DNA of 64,000 bases from Wocania arenilitoris (GTDB lineage Bacteria; Bacteroidota; Bacteroidia; Flavobacteriales; Flavobacteriaceae), in contig NZ_JAKKDU010000006.1 of assembly GCF_021728535.1 (NCBI RefSeq), forward strand, positions 124,001-188,000, in the 5' to 3' direction. The translations under genes and the position numbers were made by a program. Below the pieces are notes generated by a model, which was not told the DNA's origin, ran no database searches, and saw only the letters and a program-made list of their open reading frames with translations. Shown piece by piece: positions 36,198 through 46,066 of this stretch (within the stretch, counting starts at the first letter, position 1; each line of letters begins with the position of its first letter).

Positions 36198-36230
36198 AAA
36201 TCAGTTATAAACTTATAACTGAGATAGCTG
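36186..36230 (+). other. Long hairpin between the NRPS operon and the TonB receptor gene
   Basis: Outer arms cagctatc (36186-36193) and gatagctg (36223-36230) enclose an inner palindrome at 36201-36222, tcagttataa-ac-ttataactga, with 10-base perfect arms. The only unpaired part is a 7-base bulge at 36194-36200. No T run follows, so a classical terminator is doubtful. It could be an RNA processing or attenuation hairpin or a dimeric protein site. Confidence 0.45.
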
Positions 36231-36327
36231 CTGTATTTAATACAATTTATTTCTTTATCAATAAAAATTGCTTGCATGTTACCCAGTCTGTTTGCTTGGG
36301 TAGTATATAATTATAAAATGAAAAAAC

Positions 36328-38562
36328 ATGAAAAAACATATACTTTTATATACGCTTTTAGCTGTTTTTAGCAGTGTTAAAGCGCACGAATTAAGTGGTA
36401 TTGTTACCTCAGAAGATAACAATAAACCACTACAAGGCGTTGGAGTTTACAACAAAACCACTGGCGCATATACTTATACAGATGTTTCTGGCTATTTTGA
36501 GCTGGATGATATTTCGGTAAACCACATTATTTACTTTTACCAGTTAGGTTACGAAAATCAAGAACTTATAATTCTAGAAAAGCATTTAGATAGTGAAATT
36601 AATATCAAACTAAAAATATCTTCAGCATCTTTAGATCAAGTTTTAATCGTTTCTAAGGTAAACGTTTTAAGTAATTTTGTTAACGTTGATTTAAAAACAA
36701 GTCCCGTAAAATCATCACAAGAAATCTTAAGAAAAATTCCTGGTTTAATAATAGGTCAGCATGCCGGTGGAGGTAAAGCAGAACAAATATTTTTAAGAGG
36801 TTTTGATATCGATCATGGTACTGATATCGCTATAGATGTTGATGGTATGCCAGTTAACATGGTATCGCATGCACACGGACAAGGATATGCCGATATGCAT
36901 TTTATTATTCCTGAAACTATTGAGAATTTAGATTTTGGAAAAGGGGCGTACTATGCAAATAAAGGCAATTTTAATACTGCTGGTTATGTTGATATTAAAA
37001 CTAAAAAAACCATTGATAATAATGTTATTTCTGTTGAAGCAGGACAATTTAATACCCTTCGTGCCATGAGTATGCTTAAAATTTGGGATGGAGAAAACAG
37101 TAATGCTTATATAGCAAGTGAAATGAATTTAACTGATGGCGTTTTTGAATCTCCACAAAATTTCAACCGTTTAAATGTAATGGGGCGGTATAACTATAAT
37201 AATTTCAAAGACCAAGAGTTTAACCTGTCCCTTTCTCACTTTCAAAGTAAATGGGATGCTTCGGGGCAAATACCACAACGAGCCGTAGACCAAGGTCTTA
37301 TTAGTAGGTTTGGAGCTATTGATGATACAGAAGGAGGTAATACAAGTAGAACTAATATATGGATGAATCATGTTAAACATATTGATGAGCATTCAAATAT
37401 TAAATCATCTGCTTATATCTCTCAATATGATTTTGAATTATTTTCGAATTTCACATTCTTTCTAGAAGACCCAATAAATGCAGACCAAATTCGTCAGTAT
37501 GAAGATAGAACAATAATTGGAGCAAAAAGCGTTTATGAAAAATCATTTCATTTAGACGATCATGATAAACAGTTAAAGTACCAAGCAGGTATTGGTTTTA
37601 GATATGATGATGTAAATGATGTACAATTGTCTAGAACAAAAAACAGAAAAGAACTTTTAGAACGATTAGCTTTTGGCAATGTAGATGAATTAAATGCTTT
37701 CTCATTTTTTAATTTAAATTATAAAGTAAATAAGTGGACATTTAATCCAGGAGTTAGATTAGATTATTTCACATTTGATTATCAAGATTTACTTACCGAA
37801 GCGTATAATAGTAAAAGTGAAAACAAGGTATTGGTAAGTCCTAAAATGAATTTTATTTATGCTGCCTCACCACAAACTCAGTTTTTCTTAAAAACAGGCT
37901 TAGGATATCATTCAAACGATACTCGAGTTGTAACAGCCAATAATGGAAGACAAATACTTCCAACTGCGTTTAGTACAGATTTAGGAACCATATTAAAGCC
38001 AACCGATAAATTAGTACTAAATTTTGCGCTTTGGTCGTTGTTTTTACAACAAGAATTTGTTTATGTTGGAGATGCAGCTATAGTAGAACCTAGTGGAAAA
38101 ACAGCAAGATATGGACTGGATTTTGGACTTAGATATCAAATTGCTGATTGGTTGTATTTTAATACTGATGTTAATTACACACATGCAAGAAGTACAGAAG
38201 AACCATCTGGTCAAGATTATATTCCGTTAGCACCAGATTTAACTTCGGCAGGTGGTTTAAGTTTTAAAGATTTAGGAAAATTTTCAGGTGGTTTAAGTTA
38301 CAGATTCGTTAAAGATAGACCTGCAAATGAGGATAATTCTATAGTTGCTGAGGGCTATTTTATAACAGATTTAAGCTTAAATTACAATCATAAAAATTGG
38401 ACTTTTGGTTTAATAGTTGAAAATTTATTAGATAGTGAATGGAACGAAACTCAATTTGCAACAGAAAGCAGATTGTTTAATGAGGCTAATTCTTTTGAAG
38501 AAATACATTTTACTCCAGGAACGCCCTTCTTTTTAAGAGGAAAAGTATCGGTAAGATTTTAA
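36328..38562 (+). CDS. TonB-dependent outer-membrane receptor
   Basis: A 744-residue receptor that would import a ligand across the outer membrane using TonB energy. It has a signal peptide (ending SVKAHE), then a carboxypeptidase-like regulatory domain (ELSGIVTSEDNNKPLQGVGVY, about 20-100), a plug domain (SSQEILRKIPGLIIGQHAGGG, then FLRGFDIDHGTDIAIDVDGMPVN), and a barrel of about 22 strands ending in FLRGKVSVRF. The plug loop MVSHAHGQGYADMHF is His-rich. The start at 36328 gives the signal peptide; a nearby ATG at 36318 is out of frame. TonB receptors within NRPS loci are a known marker of siderophore or metallophore pathways. With hupE in the opposite operon this suggests uptake of a metal complex. 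Confidence 0.88.
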   Translation: MKKHILLYTLLAVFSSVKAHELSGIVTSEDNNKPLQGVGVYNKTTGAYTYTDVSGYFELDDISVNHIIYFYQLGYENQELIILEKHLDSEINIKLKISSASLDQVLIVSKVNVLSNFVNVDLKTSPVKSSQEILRKIPGLIIGQHAGGGKAEQIFLRGFDIDHGTDIAIDVDGMPVNMVSHAHGQGYADMHFIIPETIENLDFGKGAYYANKGNFNTAGYVDIKTKKTIDNNVISVEAGQFNTLRAMSMLKIWDGENSNAYIASEMNLTDGVFESPQNFNRLNVMGRYNYNNFKDQEFNLSLSHFQSKWDASGQIPQRAVDQGLISRFGAIDDTEGGNTSRTNIWMNHVKHIDEHSNIKSSAYISQYDFELFSNFTFFLEDPINADQIRQYEDRTIIGAKSVYEKSFHLDDHDKQLKYQAGIGFRYDDVNDVQLSRTKNRKELLERLAFGNVDELNAFSFFNLNYKVNKWTFNPGVRLDYFTFDYQDLLTEAYNSKSENKVLVSPKMNFIYAASPQTQFFLKTGLGYHSNDTRVVTANNGRQILPTAFSTDLGTILKPTDKLVLNFALWSLFLQQEFVYVGDAAIVEPSGKTARYGLDFGLRYQIADWLYFNTDVNYTHARSTEEPSGQDYIPLAPDLTSAGGLSFKDLGKFSGGLSYRFVKDRPANEDNSIVAEGYFITDLSLNYNHKNWTFGLIVENLLDSEWNETQFATESRLFNEANSFEEIHFTPGTPFFLRGKVSVRF

Positions 38563-38579
38563 TTTATGCTTATGAGTAA

Positions 38580-39614
38580 TTATTTTTCAACAACTTCAAC
38601 TTCAAATAACTTATCCCAGCGCTTGCCTGTTACAAATATAGTTTTGGTTTTTGAGTTGTAAGCAATACCATTTAAGACATCAAGTTTTTCATGCTGTGTT
38701 ACTTTTTCTTTTAAAGAAGAAAAATCAATTACACCAACAACAGCCCCATTTTTAGGGTTTATAATAGCAACACCATTTTTTTGGTAAATGTTAGCATAAA
38801 TTTGATCGTTAATCCATTCCAATTCATTAATACGCCCAATTTTTCCTTTATTAGTAAAAATTTGTATGTAATTTTCCTCTACTAAAGTTTCTGGATTTAG
38901 TATCCATATTTTTTCGGTACCATCACTTTTATAAATATTGTTTTCATTATTGCACAAGCCCCAACCTTCTTTACTGTTGCCGTATTTAAAGCTACTTAAT
39001 TTATCAAACGTATTTACATCGTAAACAAAACCAGTGCCCTTTTGCCATGTTAGTTGGTAAACTTTATTATTTAAAATGGTTAAACCTTCGCCAAAATATT
39101 CATCGGCTAAATTTATATTTTTTATAATTTCCCCAGTTTTATAATCTACCTTTCTAAGTTTAGATTCTTTATATTGCCCTGTGCTTTCATAAAGTGTATC
39201 ATTAAAAAACTCGATACCTTGGGTGTACGAGGTTATATCGTGCGGATATTCGTTTATAATATTAAAGGTATAGATTTTTGGGGCTTCGTTATTTAAAATA
39301 GTAACATTGGTATTTGCGGTTTGTTTTTCGTTATTGTAATAAGCATTAGCCTCAATGGTATATTTTCCTAATTTATGATTGTTTAAGCTTAAGGTTTCAT
39401 TGATTCGCTTTCCGTTTAAAGTGTAAACCACAGAATCTATAGTGTGATTCTTTTTGTTTTCCAACGAAAGCTTTAAGGTATTTGATATAGTAATATTGCC
39501 CTTTTCGGCATTGGTTTTAATAGAGAAATCATTTTTTTTCTGACCCGAATTTGAACCACAAGAAACTAAAAATGTACTTAAAAATATGATATTGAGTTGA
39601 TTAAAAAAACGCAT
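38580..39614 (-). CDS. Glutaminyl-peptide cyclotransferase, lipoprotein
   Basis: This protein belongs to the plant/bacterial-type glutamine cyclotransferase family, which converts N-terminal Gln to pyroglutamate. It begins with a lipoprotein signal (FLSTFLVSCGS; Cys at about residue 19), followed by a short Ig-like portion (about 30-110) and a five-bladed propeller. Family motifs include HDITSYTQGIEFF, LYESTGQYKESKLRKVD, GEGLTIL, YQLTWQKG, EGWGLCNNE and LNGIAYN. The N-terminal extension before the propeller is common in Bacteroidota members. The gene is convergent with the TonB receptor gene, 17 bases between stops. It appears to lie outside the NRPS locus, although modification of an N-terminal Gln in a peptide product cannot be excluded. 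Confidence 0.9.
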   Translation of the reverse strand: MRFFNQLNIIFLSTFLVSCGSNSGQKKNDFSIKTNAEKGNITISNTLKLSLENKKNHTIDSVVYTLNGKRINETLSLNNHKLGKYTIEANAYYNNEKQTANTNVTILNNEAPKIYTFNIINEYPHDITSYTQGIEFFNDTLYESTGQYKESKLRKVDYKTGEIIKNINLADEYFGEGLTILNNKVYQLTWQKGTGFVYDVNTFDKLSSFKYGNSKEGWGLCNNENNIYKSDGTEKIWILNPETLVEENYIQIFTNKGKIGRINELEWINDQIYANIYQKNGVAIINPKNGAVVGVIDFSSLKEKVTQHEKLDVLNGIAYNSKTKTIFVTGKRWDKLFEVEVVEK

Positions 39615-39667
39615 GATTGACTTTAATTTTGCAGCAAGATATTTATTTAAAAACAGTTTAAAAAATT

Positions 39668-39697
39668 ATTGTGAAAATTTTAAAAGGTTGTATCTTT
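39668..39697 (+). promoter_or_regulatory. Promoter of the SRP RNA gene
   Basis: TTG at 39668-39670 and TATCTTTG at 39690-39697 are 19 bases apart, a perfect Bacteroidota -33/-7 pair. It lies immediately before the first paired base of the RNA, as expected for a stable RNA start. Confidence 0.75.
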
Positions 39698-39702
39698 GCG
39701 CT

Positions 39703-39800
39703 TGGCAAGTCCTACACAACCAGCTCCTGTTGAATCCTCCAGGGCGGGAACGCAGCAAAGGTAAATGGTTGTAGCGGTGTGATGTAGGTAGCTTGCCTTT
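39703..39800 (+). ncRNA. ffs: Signal recognition particle RNA, small bacterial type
   Basis: The RNA partner of Ffh in co-translational targeting. The ends pair (ggcaag at 39703 with cttgcc at 39792-39797, followed further in by ctacac with gatgtag). The apical part holds the conserved elements: tcctccagggcggga, then acgcagcaaaggta, the internal-loop sequences recognised by the Ffh M domain, around a GGGA-type tetraloop region. The T run after the closing stem (39798-39804) forms a terminator. Length of about 98 bases is normal for Bacteroidota. A perfect promoter lies directly upstream. Confidence 0.9.
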
Positions 39801-39877
39801 TTTTATGCGCTAAATTTAAGGTTTCTTATCATTTCATTTTTGTAATTTGGTGCTTTATTAGTGTAATTTTAATTTTT

Positions 39878-40681
39878 ATGTCTAAAGTTGTTTTAATAAC
39901 AGGCGGTTCTTCAGGAATAGGAAAATCTGTGGGCGAGTTTTTAACCCAAAAAGATTTTATAGTTTATGGCACAAGCAGAAACCCAGAAAACTATAAAAAC
40001 AGTAAATTCTCTATACTTCAATTAGATGTTAAAAAAAATGATACTATAAAAAAAGCGGTAAATGCAATCATTGCATCTGAAGGAAAACTAGATGTATTAA
40101 TTAACAACGCTGGTGCAGGTATTACAGGACCTATAGAAGAAATTCCAGAGTCTGAAATTAAAGCCAATTTTGATACGAATTTTTTTGGACCAATAAACGT
40201 TATAAAAGCCGTTCTGCCACAAATGCGCAAACAGCAATCGGGTTTAATAATTAATATAACATCTATTGCAGGTTACATGGGGTTGCCGTATCGTGGTGTT
40301 TATAGCGCAAGCAAAGGCGCTTTAGAACTTTTAACAGAAGCTTTTAGAATGGAGTTAAAAGGATTTAATGTTAGCATGACTAATGTGGCACCAGGTGATT
40401 TTGCTACCAATATAGCTGCTGGTCGATATCATGCACCACTTATAGATGATTCGCCATACATAAAACCCTATGGAGATACTTTAAAATTGATGGATAAACA
40501 TGTCGATTCTGGCAGCAACCCTAAATTAATGGCAGAAACGATTTATAAAATTATAAATGCTAAAAATCCAAAAGGGCATTATAAAGTAGGGGAGTTTATG
40601 CAGAAATTTTCTATTGTGCTTAAAAGAATACTTCCCGATAAAATTTATGAAAAATTATTGATGAATCATTATAAGCTTTAA
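39878..40681 (+). CDS. SDR-family oxidoreductase
   Basis: A classical short-chain dehydrogenase/reductase of 267 residues that would oxidise or reduce a hydroxyl/keto group using NAD(P). The nucleotide-binding motif is TGGSSGIG (about 8-15), followed by NNAGAG, the catalytic Ser in NITSIAGYMG, and the YxxxK motif in YSASKGALELL. Asn-Ser-Tyr-Lys are all present. The C-terminal part resembles the group sometimes annotated as retinol dehydrogenase-like, with MTNVAPGDFATNI after the active site. The substrate is unknown. It is a single gene after the SRP RNA. Confidence 0.9.
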   Translation: MSKVVLITGGSSGIGKSVGEFLTQKDFIVYGTSRNPENYKNSKFSILQLDVKKNDTIKKAVNAIIASEGKLDVLINNAGAGITGPIEEIPESEIKANFDTNFFGPINVIKAVLPQMRKQQSGLIINITSIAGYMGLPYRGVYSASKGALELLTEAFRMELKGFNVSMTNVAPGDFATNIAAGRYHAPLIDDSPYIKPYGDTLKLMDKHVDSGSNPKLMAETIYKIINAKNPKGHYKVGEFMQKFSIVLKRILPDKIYEKLLMNHYKL

Positions 40682-40817
40682 TTTTTTTGGCATATTAGTT
40701 GATACTGATTATTTTAAAATCTTTCATCATGAAATGAGCCTTAATAAAGCTATTGATACTAATCAAATTATTATTGGCGAATTACATGTGACAAATGACA
40801 ACTATATGTATTATCAC

Positions 40818-41243
40818 ATGAAACAATCAATACGTATCATTCTTTTATTTTATTTTTTTGCAATCAGCAGTTGCGAAAATGTTATAGACTGTATTATTAA
40901 TGTACGTCCAGTATTATCTGATAAAAGATTAGCGATTGGAGGTGTTAATCAATACTATTCAGAAATAATTTCGGCAGAAATTAAAAACGAACCTCAAGAC
41001 AATGCTTACGACTATTATTATGATATTCGTGGAGATATTCCTGAAGGATTAGAGGTGATTATAAATTACAGAGATGTTTTTATTGAAGGGGTGCCATCTA
41101 AAGCAGGTAGATATACTTTTACTGTTTATTTAGATGTCGACCCACCAAACGGGTATTATTACGACGAAAATGGGAACGAACGCTACGATGATTCTTTGTG
41201 TAGCGATAGCACTTCAAAAACTTACACAATTGCAATAAGGTAG
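40818..41243 (+). CDS. Lipoprotein of unknown function (about 141 aa)
   Basis: The frame is open from an ATG at 40734, but the ATG at 40818 gives a proper lipoprotein signal peptide (MKQSIRIILLFYFFAISSCE) with a lipobox ending SSC, so this start is preferred. The mature protein is beta-rich with an Ig/cadherin-like pattern: IPEGLEVIINYRDVFIEGVPSKAGRYTFTVYLDV matches putative-Ig modules of the kind in which a short property is followed by GxPxxAGxYxFTV. It would sit on the periplasmic or outer face of a membrane. No partner or function is evident from the neighbours. Confidence 0.75.
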   Translation: MKQSIRIILLFYFFAISSCENVIDCIINVRPVLSDKRLAIGGVNQYYSEIISAEIKNEPQDNAYDYYYDIRGDIPEGLEVIINYRDVFIEGVPSKAGRYTFTVYLDVDPPNGYYYDENGNERYDDSLCSDSTSKTYTIAIR

Positions 41244-41349
41244 ACAAATAGCAGTTTAAAATTGTTAATATATTTTAGTAGTTTTTCTTTTAAAAGGACT
41301 ATTTAATTGTAAATTCGCAAAAGAATTTTACACAACTAAATATATACAA

Positions 41350-42003
41350 ATGAAATTTTTTATTGATACAGCAAACCTTAATCAAATAAAAGAAGCACAA
41401 GATCTTGGTGTGCTTGATGGTGTTACTACAAATCCATCGTTAATGGCTAAAGAAGGTATAACAGGACATGATAATATTTTAAAACACTATGTAGATATTT
41501 GTAATATTGTTGATGGAGATGTGAGTGCTGAAGTGATTTCAACAAATTTTGAAGGCATGGTTAGAGAAGGTGAAGCTTTAGCTGAATTACATGACCAAAT
41601 AGTTGTAAAGTTACCTATGATAAAAGATGGTGTTAAAGCTTGTAAATATTTTGCAGAAAAAGGTGTAAAAACTAATGTAACCTTAGTATTTTCAGTTGGG
41701 CAAGCTATTTTAGCTGCAAAAGCTGGAGCTACTTATGTATCACCTTTTATAGGTCGTTTAGATGATATATCTACTGATGGCTTAAACCTAATCTCAGAGA
41801 TTAGACATATTTATGATAACTATGCTTTTGATACTCAAATTTTAGCAGCTTCGGTACGCCATACTATGCACGTTATTGATTGTGCAAAAATTGGTGCTGA
41901 TGTTATGACGGGGCCATTAAGTTCAATTGAAGGGTTGCTTAAACATCCGTTAACAGATATAGGTTTAGCGAAGTTTTTAGCAGATTATAAAAAAGGAAAC
42001 TAA
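41350..42003 (+). CDS. fsa: Fructose-6-phosphate aldolase / small transaldolase (TalC/MipB family)
   Basis: A 217-residue TIM-barrel enzyme of the short transaldolase group. Motifs: [16 protein letters not shown] at the start, [14 protein letters not shown], the Schiff-base Lys in [45 protein letters not shown], and [22 protein letters not shown]. Length and motifs fit family 3, which covers both fructose-6-phosphate aldolase and transaldolase activities; in Bacteroidota the transaldolase role in the pentose phosphate pathway is likely. It stands alone between a lipoprotein gene and a convergent thioredoxin-like gene. Confidence 0.93.
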   Translation: MKFFIDTANLNQIKEAQDLGVLDGVTTNPSLMAKEGITGHDNILKHYVDICNIVDGDVSAEVISTNFEGMVREGEALAELHDQIVVKLPMIKDGVKACKYFAEKGVKTNVTLVFSVGQAILAAKAGATYVSPFIGRLDDISTDGLNLISEIRHIYDNYAFDTQILAASVRHTMHVIDCAKIGADVMTGPLSSIEGLLKHPLTDIGLAKFLADYKKGN

Positions 42004-42077
42004 GTATATTATTCTCTATAAAAAAAAATCCACTTATATAATATAGTGTTTCTTTTTTATTAAATTTTATTTGATAA

Positions 42078-43511
42078 TTATCTGTTTATTAACCCTAAAA
42101 GTTGTTCTTCAAAATTTTTTTCAAAAATATTTGCTTTACTGTTTACTATTTTTTGGTTTTTATCAACTATAAAAGCTTTTGTCATTGGGTAAATAGCTAA
42201 ATCATCTTTTGATTGTTTTGGGTTTTTAAATAAGTATTGATTTTTGAGTGAGAACCTGTTTCGCTTTAATGCTTTTATTGTAGAGTCTAAGTCATAATCG
42301 TCAATATTTATAATTACAAACTTTACTTCTGGATATTTAATATTTAGTTCTCGGATTTTATGTTGGCTTTCTTTAAAATGGTCATAATATTTTTGAGACC
42401 AAAAACAAATTACAGTAGGAGAGTTTATAATAGCATCAACACTAGTTTCAGAGTTATTTGTATCTATAAGTTTTACTTCTGGAAATTTAGTGCCAATTTT
42501 TAAATTATTTAAAGCTTTTGCATAGCGTACAATCATTTCTTTTCCGTCGTTGTTAGAACTTTTATTGGTGTAAAAGTCTATAATTTTATAATTGTTGTCT
42601 AAGTTTCTGTTTCGATTTAAAAAACTTATTGTATAATGATGCAGCAATTCTTCTTTTATTTCACTGTTAGTAATAACACTATCTATCAAAGCGAGCCTAT
42701 CTAAGTTATAACACACATCGATACTTTTAAAATGATCTGTATTTGTATGCTTATAATGTTGGGTTAGTGCCATATTATTAAAACTCGAACGCAAAAAATT
42801 ATGGTAATTAAAATAATTTTTCAGGGAACTATCATTGTAATTTACATCTTTTCTGTAATTATAAAAATCTTCCGGTAAGGCTTGCAAAATTTTACTTTTA
42901 TTTCCTCCGTAATGCACAAAAGGGTAAATTTCTTTATTAAAATAATAGGTATATTCAATATTTGCATGAGCAATTTTATTAAACAAATCTGAAGTTTCGT
43001 ACTTACTTTTGAACTTTTCAAGCTTTCTTAGTTTGTTATCTTTTAATGAGTCAATTTCTTTTTGATAATCAGCCGGATTTAATTGGCAGAATTTAAAAAT
43101 CCTTTTTTCTTCTATTTCATATTTTAAAAACTCTTCAATAAGGTAATTGTTCTTTTTTGCTCCTTTACCAGTATATACTAATGACTCATCAAACTCTAAA
43201 GTGTTTAGTCTTAGCATAATACTGTCTTTAGGTTCTAATAAAACAACTTGATATTCTAACCCAAATGGAGATCTTAAATTAAAGGAAAACAATCCTGCTT
43301 CTAAATTGCTTAGCTTGAAAATAAACCTATTGTTACCATCAAGTTTAATGGTGTCGATATTTTGTTTCGACTTTGAAATGATAATAAAGTCATCAATAGG
43401 GTTAATAATTTCGCCACCCAAAAAGGCAAAATCGCCATTGTCTTTAGTGGCGTCTTTTTTACAACCAAGCAGCATTATTACAATAAGCAGTATACAATAA
43501 TATATTCTCAT
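42078..43511 (-). CDS. Thioredoxin-like lipoprotein without CxxC
   Basis: A 477-residue lipoprotein with the lipobox ending LLGC at about residue 17. The N-terminal half resembles the DUF4369-type region that precedes TlpA-like domains in Bacteroidota. The C-terminal ~140 residues have the AhpC/TlpA pattern: GTKFPEVKLIDTNNSE, PTVICFWSQKYYDHF, VKFVIINIDDYD, YPMTKAFIVDKNQKIV. The usual WCxxC redox pair is replaced by CFWSQK, so the thioredoxin disulfide chemistry is not possible in the standard way. It may act as a binding protein. The gene is convergent with the aldolase gene and has no evident operon partner. Confidence 0.82.
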   Translation of the reverse strand: MRIYYCILLIVIMLLGCKKDATKDNGDFAFLGGEIINPIDDFIIISKSKQNIDTIKLDGNNRFIFKLSNLEAGLFSFNLRSPFGLEYQVVLLEPKDSIMLRLNTLEFDESLVYTGKGAKKNNYLIEEFLKYEIEEKRIFKFCQLNPADYQKEIDSLKDNKLRKLEKFKSKYETSDLFNKIAHANIEYTYYFNKEIYPFVHYGGNKSKILQALPEDFYNYRKDVNYNDSSLKNYFNYHNFLRSSFNNMALTQHYKHTNTDHFKSIDVCYNLDRLALIDSVITNSEIKEELLHHYTISFLNRNRNLDNNYKIIDFYTNKSSNNDGKEMIVRYAKALNNLKIGTKFPEVKLIDTNNSETSVDAIINSPTVICFWSQKYYDHFKESQHKIRELNIKYPEVKFVIINIDDYDLDSTIKALKRNRFSLKNQYLFKNPKQSKDDLAIYPMTKAFIVDKNQKIVNSKANIFEKNFEEQLLGLINR

Positions 43512-43657
43512 ATTTCCCTCTTCAAAAAAAGTTTTAGTATAAAATACTATTTAAAACAAAAATATAGCTTGTATTTATAAAGTGCTGTTAAGGCGTTGTT
43601 AAATATTGCTGTAAGAATAATACATTAAAATACTAGGGTTTAGGTGTTTTTTTCTAA

Positions 43658-45355
<1,698 letters not shown>

Positions 45356-45414
45356 TATTTATGGTATTTTGAAGAGCGAAAGCTACAGTGAGAATCGATA
45401 AATTTAAACTCTGT

Positions 45415-45654
45415 TTATGCGTTCAAATTGGCATTAATACTTTCAACAATGTATACGGCTTTATCAAGTTCGTCTTTATGAACAAAAACCTGCTGAAATC
45501 CAGGAACAATACCACCTCCAAAACCTGCTAATCTAGCAGATTCTGTTTGGTCTTTTACAATTGGGCTTATATCTATTTTCTTTAGTTCATCTACAATGCG
45601 TTGTACAATAATAAAATTTCCTGTAAATATTTTTATAAAATTTGTCTTTGTCAT
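45415..45654 (-). CDS. DUF2007-type small protein
   Basis: A 79-residue cytoplasmic protein matching the DUF2007 (putative signal-transducing) family. It starts with a beta strand and helix (IKIFTGNFIIVQRIVDELKKIDI), then the conserved segment SARLAGFGGGIVPGFQQVFVHKDELDKA. These proteins have a ferredoxin-like fold and no established function. The gene is convergent with the ABC-F gene and stands alone. Confidence 0.8.
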   Translation of the reverse strand: MTKTNFIKIFTGNFIIVQRIVDELKKIDISPIVKDQTESARLAGFGGGIVPGFQQVFVHKDELDKAVYIVESINANLNA

Positions 45655-46066
45655 AGTATTATGAATTTTTAATCTATTAAATATACTATTTTTTAAACTA
45701 ATTTCATAGTAAGACCAAAGAGGTGAGCGTTGGTATTCTAAAAAGGTTTAATTACTGCAATTTTACAAGCACCGAATAATAAACTTCAAGAAATTTTGTC
45801 CTTTTTCTAAGTCTATTAGAATAAGCTTCACTTTTATTTAAATAGAACTCATCTTGACTTTTTCTATTTCCTAAAAAAATGGCTAAAATCCACCCATATT
45901 TTGTTACTTTTCTTACCCGTAGTACTGTTATGGCTTTTAAAAAGTGCCTCATCTGGTCAAATTTCAACTCATTTTCGGTTAAAAACAAAAAGTCAAGACG
46001 AGTTCGTATTCATCAATGCAATCAACAACAAAAAACAGTAAAAAATAGTTTATAAACGTCAAATTT
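45655..46066. other. Intergenic region with a doubtful 78-codon frame
   Basis: A minus-strand frame at 45752-45988 could encode a basic 78-residue peptide (begins MFLTENELKFDQMRHF). It has no recognised motif, no signal peptide and no promoter match, and its composition is not clearly coding. I leave it as unproven. The rest of this 412-base stretch shows no RNA gene or repeat. Confidence 0.3.

Noticed and set aside
36231-36327. Cobalamin riboswitch or other known leader before the TonB receptor gene
   Set aside because: None of the conserved boxes of the cobalamin riboswitch is seen; only a 7-base-pair hairpin (36280-36302) can be drawn.
40734-40817. Longer N-terminus of the lipoprotein at 40818
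   Set aside because: The extra 28 codons have no signal sequence, and the ATG at 40818 begins a standard lipoprotein signal peptide.
42020-42059. Bidirectional terminator between the aldolase and thioredoxin-like genes
   Set aside because: A-rich and T-rich flanks are present, but only about four base pairs hold in the core stem, so a hairpin is not well supported.
45752-45988. 78-residue protein on the minus strand
   Set aside because: No recognised motif, no promoter match and no coding-like composition; kept only as a doubtful frame inside the intergenic entry.
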